DNA from: Thiomonas delicata
GTDB lineage: Bacteria; Pseudomonadota; Gammaproteobacteria; Burkholderiales; Burkholderiaceae_C
DNA: 64,000 nt
Assembly: GCF_900088825.1 (NCBI RefSeq)
Contig: NZ_LT592170.1
Coordinates: 1,868,109 to 1,932,108, forward strand
Reading direction: 5' to 3'
Made by a program: the position numbers and the translations under genes. The notes beneath the pieces were generated by a model, which was not told the DNA's origin, searched no databases, and was given only the letters and a program-made list of their open reading frames with translations. Positions 57,680-64,000 of the stretch are shown here, piece by piece. Position 1 is the first letter of the stretch. Each line of letters starts with the position of its first letter.

Positions 57680-58447
57680 ATGCTCCGGCATTTGCGTGAA
57701 GACATCCAGGTCATCCTCGAACACGATCCCGCGGCGCGCTCGCGCTGGGAGGTGGTGACCTGTTATCCCGGCCTGCACGCCCTGGTGCTGCACCGCCTGG
57801 CGCACCGCCTGTGGGGACGGGGCTGGCATTGGCTGGCGCGCTGGATCTCTCACTGGGGGCGCTGGCTCACCGGCATCGAAATCCACCCCGGCGCGACGAT
57901 GGGCCGGCGCGTGTTCATCGACCATGGCATGGGCGTGGTCATCGGCGAAACCGCCGAGGTGGGGGACGACTGCACCATCTACCAGGGCGTGACCCTGGGC
58001 GGCACCTCGCTGTACAAGGGCACCAAGCGCCATCCGACGCTGGAGGCCGGCGTGGTGGTGGGGGCCGGGGCCAAGGTGCTGGGCGGCTTCACCGTGGGGC
58101 AGGGAGCGCGCATCGGCTCCAACGCCGTGGTGGTCAAGGCCGTGCCGGCCGGGGCCACCGCGGTGGGAAACCCGGCGCGCATCATTCACAAGGACGTCGA
58201 GCAGCAGCGCGAGGCCACGGCGGCGCGCATGGGTTTTTCCGCCTATGCGGTGACGCAGAACGGCGACGACCCGCAGGCCCAGGCGATCCGGGGCCTGATC
58301 GACCATGCCGCCCAGTTGGAGCATCAGGTCGCGCTGCTGTGGCAGGCGCTGGAGCGCCAGGGCGTGTGCCCGGCCGAAGCCTGTCCGCCGGAGGCCATGC
58401 GCGTGGAGCACTTCGACAAGGATCAGCTCGAAAAGCTGGTGGAGTGA
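57680..58447 (+). CDS. cysE: Serine O-acetyltransferase
   Basis: This 255-aa enzyme makes O-acetyl-L-serine, the precursor of cysteine. The N-terminal helices ([20 protein letters not shown]) lead into a left-handed beta-helix of hexapeptide repeats with [20 protein letters not shown] and [19 protein letters not shown]. The C-terminal extension is of the length seen in the betaproteobacterial CysE group. Start ATG 57680 matches the family N-terminus. It follows trmJ by about 70 bp and converges with lpxH. Confidence 0.95.
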   Translation: MLRHLREDIQVILEHDPAARSRWEVVTCYPGLHALVLHRLAHRLWGRGWHWLARWISHWGRWLTGIEIHPGATMGRRVFIDHGMGVVIGETAEVGDDCTIYQGVTLGGTSLYKGTKRHPTLEAGVVVGAGAKVLGGFTVGQGARIGSNAVVVKAVPAGATAVGNPARIIHKDVEQQREATAARMGFSAYAVTQNGDDPQAQAIRGLIDHAAQLEHQVALLWQALERQGVCPAEACPPEAMRVEHFDKDQLEKLVE

Positions 58448-58499
58448 GGCATGCTGCGCGTGCGCGCCGCTTTCCCGTCGCTGCCCTGAAGCGGGGGTT

Positions 58500-59303
58500 T
58501 CAGGCGAGGTCGTGTCGCTCGACCGCGGTGTATCGATCCCCGGTCCGCAAGGTCAGCACTTGCGCTTTGCCGGCGCGGGAGGCCGCGTGGTCCAGATCCC
58601 AGTCGCTCAACACCTGGCGCAGGCGGCCGTCGTCCCAGTGTTCGCGCGGGCGGTGGGTGTGGCCGTGGATCATCCAGCGGCAATCCGCGCGATCCAGCCA
58701 GCGTGCCGCTTCGGCCGCGTCGGCATCGCTCCAGGTTTCCATGCGTCCTTGCGCGGCCTGACTTTGCGCGCGCATGGCCGCGGCCTGGCGTCTGCGCGCG
58801 CCGAGCGGCTGGGCGAGGAATTGCGCTTGCCACTGCGGGCTGCGGCAGAGGGCGCGCCATTGCAGGTAGGCGGTGTCGGCGAGGCACAGGGCGTCGCCGT
58901 GGCTGAGCAGGATGCGCTGGCCGGCGAAGTCCAGCACGCAGGGGTCGGGCAGCAGTTGCGCGCCGGTGTGGCCGGCGAAGCCGGCGCCGAGCAGGAAGTC
59001 GCGGTTGCCGTGCATGACGGCCAGGGCGCGTCCGTCGGCGGTGAAGCGGGCCAAGGCGTCGCAGACGGCGTGATGGGCGTCTGTGGGCGTTGCCGCGAGC
59101 AGGTCGTCGCCGATCCAGGCCTCGAACAGGTCGCCGAGGATGATCAGGACGTCGGCCCGCCGCGCCTCGTCGCGCAGCCAGCCGAGAAAGCGGGCCGTCG
59201 TGCGCGGCGCGTCGGGACCGAGGTGCAGGTCGGAGACGAGGGCGGCGCGCCGCCAGGAAGACGGGGCTGGCGCGCGCAGTTCGGGAATGGCCTCAGACTT
59301 CAA
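58500..59303 (-). CDS. lpxH: UDP-2,3-diacylglucosamine diphosphatase LpxH
   Basis: This 267-aa metallophosphoesterase makes lipid X in lipid A synthesis. The metal-binding signature is intact: [34 protein letters not shown], and the C-terminal MIHGHTHRP. An N-terminal extension of about 20 residues precedes the phosphoesterase core. Its start overlaps the end of ppiB by 11 bp, indicating a minus-strand operon TPR - cyclophilin - ppiB - lpxH. Confidence 0.95.
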   Translation of the reverse strand: MKSEAIPELRAPAPSSWRRAALVSDLHLGPDAPRTTARFLGWLRDEARRADVLIILGDLFEAWIGDDLLAATPTDAHHAVCDALARFTADGRALAVMHGNRDFLLGAGFAGHTGAQLLPDPCVLDFAGQRILLSHGDALCLADTAYLQWRALCRSPQWQAQFLAQPLGARRRQAAAMRAQSQAAQGRMETWSDADAAEAARWLDRADCRWMIHGHTHRPREHWDDGRLRQVLSDWDLDHAASRAGKAQVLTLRTGDRYTAVERHDLA

Positions 59304-59784
59304 CGGCTTTGAGGATCACCACGTCTTCCACCGGTACGTCCTGGTGGAAGCCCTTGTTGCCGGTTTTCACGGACTTGATCTGGTCGACCACGTCCTGGCC
59401 TTCTACCACGTGGCCGAACACGGCGTAGCCCCAGCCCTGCGGCGTGGGGGCGGTGTGGTCGAGGAAGGCGTTGTCGGCGACGTTGATGAAGAACTGCGCG
59501 GTGGCCGAGTGCGGGTCGCTGGTGCGGGCCATCGCCAGGGTGTAGCGCTTGTTCTTCAGGCCGTTGTCGGCCTCGTTCTGAATGGGGGCCAGCGTGGGTT
59601 TTTGCTTCATGCCGGCGTCGAAGCCGCCGCCCTGGATCATGAAGCCGTCGATCACGCGGTGGAACACGGTGCCGTCGAAATGCCCGCTTTTCACGTAGGC
59701 CAGGAAGTTGGCGGCGGATTTGGGCGCTTTCTCGGCGTCGAGTTCGATGCGGATGACGCCTTTGCTGGTGTGCAGTTCAACCAT
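59293..59784 (-). CDS. ppiB: Cytoplasmic peptidyl-prolyl isomerase (cyclophilin)
   Basis: This 163-aa cyclophilin has no signal peptide. Active-site residues are seen in [32 protein letters not shown] and [16 protein letters not shown]. It is 11 bp from the upstream exported cyclophilin gene and overlaps lpxH. Conserved ppiB-lpxH linkage is typical of betaproteobacteria. Confidence 0.96.
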   Translation of the reverse strand: MVELHTSKGVIRIELDAEKAPKSAANFLAYVKSGHFDGTVFHRVIDGFMIQGGGFDAGMKQKPTLAPIQNEADNGLKNKRYTLAMARTSDPHSATAQFFINVADNAFLDHTAPTPQGWGYAVFGHVVEGQDVVDQIKSVKTGNKGFHQDVPVEDVVILKAVEV

Positions 59785-59794
59785 GGGTGGTCCT

Positions 59795-60403
59795 TTACTT
59801 GAGAAGAATGGCTTGCTTGATGACGACCGGCGTGACCGGCACGTTCTGGTAGGGGCCGGCGTCCTGGGTGGGGACCTTGGCGATGCGGTCCACCACGTCC
59901 ATGCCCTTGATGACCTGGCCGAAGACGGCGTAGCCGTGGCCGTCGGGCTGAGGATAGTCGAGCGCGGGGTTGTCCACCAGGTTGATGAAGAACTGCGAGG
60001 TGGCCGAGTTCGGATTGGCGGTGCGCGCCATCGCGATGGTGCCGCGCAGGTTCTTCAGGCCGTTCTGGCTCTCCAGCGGGATGGGCGGCTGGGTGGGTTT
60101 TTGCTGCATGTCGGGGGTGAAGCCGCCGCCCTGGATCATGAAGCCGGGAATGACGCGGTGGAAGATGGTGCCGCCGTAGAACCCGCTCTTCACGTATTGC
60201 AGGAAATTGGCCACGGTCTTGGGCGCGCGCTGCGGGTCGAGTTGCACCTCGATCGTGCCCAGGCTGGTGACGAGTTCCACGCGGGGCGGGGTCTCGGCGC
60301 GCGCGGGCAAGGACGTCGACAGGACCAAGCCGAGCGCGGCTGCCGCCGACAGCAGCAGGCGGCGGGACAGATCGATGGGGCGGGGGATTTCAAGGCGTTG
60401 CAT
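59795..60403 (-). CDS. Periplasmic peptidyl-prolyl isomerase (cyclophilin)
   Basis: This 202-aa cyclophilin has an N-terminal signal peptide ([23 protein letters not shown], cleaved after about residue 36), so it should act in the periplasm on exported proteins. The core [32 protein letters not shown] and [16 protein letters not shown] is intact. Start MQRLEIP at 60403 was preferred to an upstream ATG (60439). It is the exported twin of the next gene in the operon. Confidence 0.94.
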   Translation of the reverse strand: MQRLEIPRPIDLSRRLLLSAAAALGLVLSTSLPARAETPPRVELVTSLGTIEVQLDPQRAPKTVANFLQYVKSGFYGGTIFHRVIPGFMIQGGGFTPDMQQKPTQPPIPLESQNGLKNLRGTIAMARTANPNSATSQFFINLVDNPALDYPQPDGHGYAVFGQVIKGMDVVDRIAKVPTQDAGPYQNVPVTPVVIKQAILLK

Positions 60404-60462
60404 CAAGGCACTCCTGCTGGGGAACGAGCCGCCGGCCACCCGCTGGATGGGCCGGACCTGGC

Positions 60463-61062
60463 TCAGGGTCGGGGCGTCGCGGCTTGCGGCGGCGCCGGTT
60501 TGGGGGTGGGGAGCAATTTGTCGATCAGGGCCAGCTTGGGTTCGATGGCATCTTTCCGACTCGCGTCGAGCTGCAGCGATTTCTGGTAGGCCTTGCGGGC
60601 CAGCGCGACCTCGACGTCACCCAGGTTCTCGTAGGCGGTGGCATAGTCGGGGTTGGTGCGTATGGCCATGTCCAGCGCCGCACGCGCCTTCTCGTCATGG
60701 CCCTGCCGGGCATACAGCACGGCCAGGTTGTTGTAGGGCTCGGGCAATTCGGGGTATTGCTGGGTGAGCCGGGTGAAAACCTGAATGGCTTCCTCGGTCT
60801 TGTGCTGCGCGCTGAGGATGACGCCGCGCAGAAACGCGTATTGCGGGTCTTGGGGGTTGGCCGCGATGAGCGCGTCGACCTTGGCGAGCGCCTGCGGCAG
60901 ATGACCCTCGGCGACGAGCTGCCGGGCTTCCGACAGGCCGCCAGCATGCGCCTGCGGTGGCTGGGCGACGAGTGCGGTGGCGCCCCCAAAGGCCAGCAAA
61001 ACCAGCGTGCGCCGAAGGATCCGCAGGGGTTGCGCGGCGCGTGGGCTGGCGATGTGGGGCAT
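60463..61062 (-). CDS. Exported tetratricopeptide repeat protein
   Basis: This 199-aa protein has a signal peptide (about residues 14-41) and about three TPR units: [40 protein letters not shown] with [20 protein letters not shown], and [20 protein letters not shown]. The C-terminal 15 residues are Pro/Ala-rich. A periplasmic scaffold role is likely; no enzymatic activity is expected. It heads the cyclophilin/lpxH minus-strand operon and is divergent from cysS. Confidence 0.88.
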   Translation of the reverse strand: MPHIASPRAAQPLRILRRTLVLLAFGGATALVAQPPQAHAGGLSEARQLVAEGHLPQALAKVDALIAANPQDPQYAFLRGVILSAQHKTEEAIQVFTRLTQQYPELPEPYNNLAVLYARQGHDEKARAALDMAIRTNPDYATAYENLGDVEVALARKAYQKSLQLDASRKDAIEPKLALIDKLLPTPKPAPPQAATPRP

Positions 61063-61186
61063 GGATTCGGCTTGGTTCGGGCTGTGCTAAGTTTGCGATT
61101 TTATCCGGGCATGCTTGCCCCTGAGCCCTCAAGCCGCCTTGCTTGCGCTGCTCCATGGCGCGACGCGGCTGGCCACGACCCCATCC

Positions 61187-62566
61187 ATGACTCTGCAGAT
61201 TCACAACACGCTGTCGCGCGAGAAGCAGCCGTTTTCACCCATCGAGCCGGGCCATGTGCGCTTGTACGTCTGCGGCATGACGGTGTACGACTACTGCCAT
61301 CTGGGACATGCCCGCGTCATGGCCGTGTTCGACCTGGTGCAACGTTGGCTCAAGGCGCGCGGTTATCGCGTGACCTATGTGCGCAACATCACCGATGTGG
61401 ACGACAAGATCATTCGCCGCGCCGTGGAACGGGGCATGACGGTGCGCGAGCTCACCGACCGCTTCATCCAGGCGATGCACGAGGACACCGACGCCCTGGG
61501 CATCGAGCGTCCGACGCACGAGCCGCGTGCCACCGATTACATCCCGCAGATGCAGGGCCTGATCCAGCGCCTGCTGGACAAGGGCTTGGCCTACCAGGAC
61601 GCGGCGGGCGACGTCGATTTCGCCGTGCGGGCCTTCCCCGGCTACGGCAGGCTCTCGGGCAAGACCCTGGACGAACTGCACGCCGGGGAACGGGTCGAGG
61701 TCGATCTGGCCAAGCGCGACCCGCTCGATTTCGTGCTGTGGAAGCGCGCCAAGCCGGACGAACCCGCCGAGGTGCGATGGAATTCTCCCTGGGGCCCTGG
61801 GCGCCCGGGCTGGCATATCGAGTGCTCGGCCATGAGCTGCGCGCTGCTGGGCGAGCACTTCGACATCCACGGCGGCGGCGCCGACCTGCAGTTCCCGCAC
61901 CACGAGAACGAAATCGCGCAAAGCGAGGGGGCGAGCGGTGGAACCTTCGTCAATGTCTGGATGCACAACGGATTCGTGCGCGTGAACGAGGAGAAGATGT
62001 CCAAGTCGCTGGGCAATTTCTTCACCATCCGCGACGTGCTGAAGGTGTTCGACGCCGAGACCGTGCGCTTTTTCATCATCCGCGCCCATTACCGCAGCCC
62101 GCTCAACTACACCGAGGACAATCTGCGCGACGCGCGCCATGCCTTGTCGCGGCTGTACACCGCGTTGCAGGATTTCGCCGATGTGCCGGCCGCCGTGGAC
62201 TGGGCGCAACCGCAGGCGCAGCGCTTCGCCGCGGCGATGGACGACGACTTCAACACGCCCGAGGCACTGGCCGCGTTGTTTGAACTGGCCAGCGAGGTGA
62301 ATCGCTCGCGCAGCCGGGAACTCGCCGGCCTGCTCAAGGGCCTGGGCGCGACGCTGGGCCTGTTGCAGCAGGCGCCGCAGCAATTCCTGCAGGCCGGCGC
62401 GGGTGATGCCGACACGGCCTGGATCGAGCAGCAGGTGCAGGCGCGCGCCGCGGCCAAGGCGGCACGCGATTTCGCCGCGGCCGACCATATCCGCGCCGAG
62501 CTTCTGGAGCGCGGCATCGTGCTCGAGGACAAGCCGGGTGGCGTCACCGTCTGGCGCCAGGCATGA
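61187..62566 (+). CDS. cysS: Cysteinyl-tRNA synthetase
   Basis: This 459-aa class I aminoacyl-tRNA synthetase charges tRNA-Cys. The HIGH-type motif is seen as [12 protein letters not shown] and the KMSKS loop as [11 protein letters not shown]. Zinc-binding residues are in YVCGMTVYD and HIECSAMSC with [12 protein letters not shown]. The start [16 protein letters not shown] at 61187 matches the family; an ATG at 61115 would extend it. It is followed after 7 bp by the DNA glycosylase gene. Confidence 0.97.
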   Translation: MTLQIHNTLSREKQPFSPIEPGHVRLYVCGMTVYDYCHLGHARVMAVFDLVQRWLKARGYRVTYVRNITDVDDKIIRRAVERGMTVRELTDRFIQAMHEDTDALGIERPTHEPRATDYIPQMQGLIQRLLDKGLAYQDAAGDVDFAVRAFPGYGRLSGKTLDELHAGERVEVDLAKRDPLDFVLWKRAKPDEPAEVRWNSPWGPGRPGWHIECSAMSCALLGEHFDIHGGGADLQFPHHENEIAQSEGASGGTFVNVWMHNGFVRVNEEKMSKSLGNFFTIRDVLKVFDAETVRFFIIRAHYRSPLNYTEDNLRDARHALSRLYTALQDFADVPAAVDWAQPQAQRFAAAMDDDFNTPEALAALFELASEVNRSRSRELAGLLKGLGATLGLLQQAPQQFLQAGAGDADTAWIEQQVQARAAAKAARDFAAADHIRAELLERGIVLEDKPGGVTVWRQA

Positions 62567-62573
62567 AGACGCG

Positions 62574-63200
62574 ATGATCGCCACGCGCCCCTCATACTGG
62601 GATGAGGCTTGCAGCCAGCTCATGCGCTCCGACCGCGTGATGCGCAAGCTCATTCCCCAGCACAGCCAGACCAGCCTGCAAAGCCGCGGCGACGCTTTCC
62701 AGACCCTGGCGCGTTCGGTCGTGGGGCAGCAGATTTCGGTGAAAGCCGCGCAATCGGTGTGGGACAGGCTGCTTGGGGTGGTCGGCGAAGTCACACCGGC
62801 CAGCCTGCTGGGCCAGGAGGCGCAGGCGTTGCGGCAGGCGGGGCTGTCCCAACGCAAATGCGAGTATCTGCAGGATCTCGCCGCCAAGTTCCGCGACGGA
62901 CTGGTGCATCCCGGGCAATGGTCGGACATGGCCGACGAGGCCATCATTGCGGAACTCGTCGCGATTCGCGGCATCGGTCGCTGGACGGCCGAGATGTTCC
63001 TCATCTTCCACCTCATGCGCCCCGATGTGCTGCCGGTGGACGACCTGGGCCTGCAGCGCGGCATCAGCGAGCGCTACTTCTCGGGTGAATCCGTCAGCCG
63101 CAGCGATTTGCGCGAGGTGGCTTCCGCCTGGGCGCCCTGGCGCTCGGTCGGCACTTGGTATATTTGGCGCAGCCTCGACCCGGTTGCGGTCGAGTACTGA
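62574..63200 (+). CDS. DNA-3-methyladenine glycosylase II family protein
   Basis: This 208-aa base-excision repair enzyme of the AlkA/HhH-GPD superfamily has the helix-hairpin-helix LVAIRGIGRWTAEMFLIFHL followed by the catalytic aspartate in LPVDDLGLQRGI. The N-terminal QTLARSVVGQQISVKAAQ is typical. It lacks the AlkA N-terminal domain, as do many single-domain AlkA-like enzymes. It is close behind cysS, and accA follows, an order conserved in the Burkholderiales. Confidence 0.93.
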   Translation: MIATRPSYWDEACSQLMRSDRVMRKLIPQHSQTSLQSRGDAFQTLARSVVGQQISVKAAQSVWDRLLGVVGEVTPASLLGQEAQALRQAGLSQRKCEYLQDLAAKFRDGLVHPGQWSDMADEAIIAELVAIRGIGRWTAEMFLIFHLMRPDVLPVDDLGLQRGISERYFSGESVSRSDLREVASAWAPWRSVGTWYIWRSLDPVAVEY

Positions 63201-63302
63201 CATTCGCAGACACATAGACGCTGGTGCCGTTGCCGCTTTGCGCGGCGCGGCCACCAGCGCATTCGCCGCTCTCCGGCGGCGACTCGCGTGGGGATAGAAA
63301 CC

Positions 63303-64000
63303 ATGAGCAAAAAAGTCTTTCTCGATTTCGAACAGCCGGTGGCCGAGCTGGAAACCAAGATCGAAGAGCTGCGTTACGTGCAGGACGAGTCCGCCGTCGA
63401 CATTTCCGAGGAAATCAGCCGCTTGCAGAAAAAGAGCCTTCAGCTCACCAAGGACCTCTACGCCAAGCTCTCGCCCTGGCAGGTCACGCAGATTGCCCGC
63501 CACGCCCAGCGTCCCTACACGCTGGACTACGTGGCGCAGCTGTTCACCGACTTCCACGAACTCCACGGCGACCGCCATTTCGCCGACGACCTGTCCATCG
63601 TCGGCGGACTGGCGCGTTTCAACGGCCAGCCCTGCATGGTGCTCGGCCACCAGAAGGGGCGCGACACCAAGGAGCGTGCCGCGCGCAACTTCGGCATGAC
63701 CAAGCCCGAGGGCTACCGCAAGGCGCTGCGCCTGATGAAGCTGGCCGAGAAATTCGGCCTGCCGGTGTTCACCTTCGTCGATACTCCGGGGGCTTACCCC
63801 GGCATCGACGCCGAGGAGCGCAACCAGTCCGAGGCCATCGGCCGCAACATCTTCGAGATGGCCCAGTTGCAGGTGCCCATCGTTTCCACCATCATCGGCG
63901 AAGGCGGTTCGGGCGGCGCGCTGGCCATCGCCGTGGCCGACCATGTGCTGATGCTGCAGTACTCGGTGTACTCCGTCATTTCTCCCGAGGGTTGCGCCTC
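63303..64000 (+). CDS. accA: Acetyl-CoA carboxylase carboxyltransferase subunit alpha (5' part)
   Basis: This is the first 232 residues of AccA, which with AccD transfers carboxyl from biotin to acetyl-CoA for fatty-acid synthesis. [20 protein letters not shown], the coiled segment before [46 protein letters not shown] and [15 protein letters not shown] are all conserved. The gene continues past the end of the window, so its C-terminal third is missing here only because of the cut. Confidence 0.96.
   Translation, partial: MSKKVFLDFEQPVAELETKIEELRYVQDESAVDISEEISRLQKKSLQLTKDLYAKLSPWQVTQIARHAQRPYTLDYVAQLFTDFHELHGDRHFADDLSIVGGLARFNGQPCMVLGHQKGRDTKERAARNFGMTKPEGYRKALRLMKLAEKFGLPVFTFVDTPGAYPGIDAEERNQSEAIGRNIFEMAQLQVPIVSTIIGEGGSGGALAIAVADHVLMLQYSVYSVISPEGCA

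Noticed and set aside
63219..63259. Hairpin CGCTGGTG / CACCAGCG between the glycosylase gene and accA as a riboswitch or terminator
   Set aside because: The 25-nt GC-rich loop and lack of a T run make it unconvincing, and it matches no leader motif I know.

Overview
The window is GC-rich, densely packed bacterial chromosome. Gene content and order (grxC-secB-gpsA-pth, coaD-rsmD beside ftsY, cysS-glycosylase-accA, gpmA-ctpA-moeB type synteny) point to a betaproteobacterium of the Burkholderiales, and the overall look is compatible with a Thiomonas-like organism. The genus is inference, because there is no rRNA or marker here that fixes it.

Layout. 93-683 is a cobalamin adenosyltransferase. 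951-10148 is a complete tripartite RND efflux operon (adaptor, two MdtB/MdtC-type pumps, outer-membrane lipoprotein), followed by a 14-helix MFS pump (10213-11703). 11714-12856 is a divergent TetR regulator / DUF1348 pair with a palindromic operator between them. 12930-20608 holds catabolic genes: hexose-6-phosphate mutarotase, D-amino-acid dehydrogenase, GMC oxidoreductase, methylmalonate-semialdehyde dehydrogenase with a divergent LysR regulator, and an SDR. 20624-31964 is mostly housekeeping (MoeB-like, CtpA protease, GpmA, rhodanese, GrxC, SecB, GpsA, Pth, ferredoxin, CoaD, RsmD, FtsY), interrupted at 21665-23003 by a small islet that includes a broken gene.

32751-34208 is a complete IS4-family element with 16-bp inverted repeats and a 10-bp target duplication. 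It sits immediately after a GNAT gene and just upstream of a nitrogen-scavenging operon (34632-44492: ABC importer, two DUF1989 proteins, a biotin-dependent urea/guanidine carboxylase, allophanate hydrolase). The leader of that operon carries a clear -24/-12 (sigma-54) promoter and a guanidine-I (ykkC) riboswitch. The operon is therefore best read as a guanidine-utilisation system: import, carboxylation, deimination by the DUF1989 pair to allophanate, then hydrolysis to ammonia and CO2.

44587-45655 is an insertion-sequence graveyard (IS3 and IS5 remnants, a truncated LuxR-type gene). It borders a type I secretion locus (46141-55728): ABC exporter with a degenerate C39-like domain, an AT-rich gene for an exported beta-propeller-like protein, a 1149-aa RTX protein whose AT-rich N-terminus looks like a parvovirus-type phospholipase A2, an HlyD adaptor and a TolC-like outer-membrane protein. 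The sharp base-composition change inside the RTX gene, shared with the gene before it, suggests a swapped toxin cassette on a resident RTX backbone. This locus and the guanidine operon are the most interesting parts of the window.

55848-64000 returns to core genes: SuhB, TrmJ, CysE, LpxH, two cyclophilins, a TPR protein, CysS, a DNA glycosylase and the start of AccA, which runs off the end of the window. I saw no rRNA, convincing tRNA, CRISPR array or replication origin.
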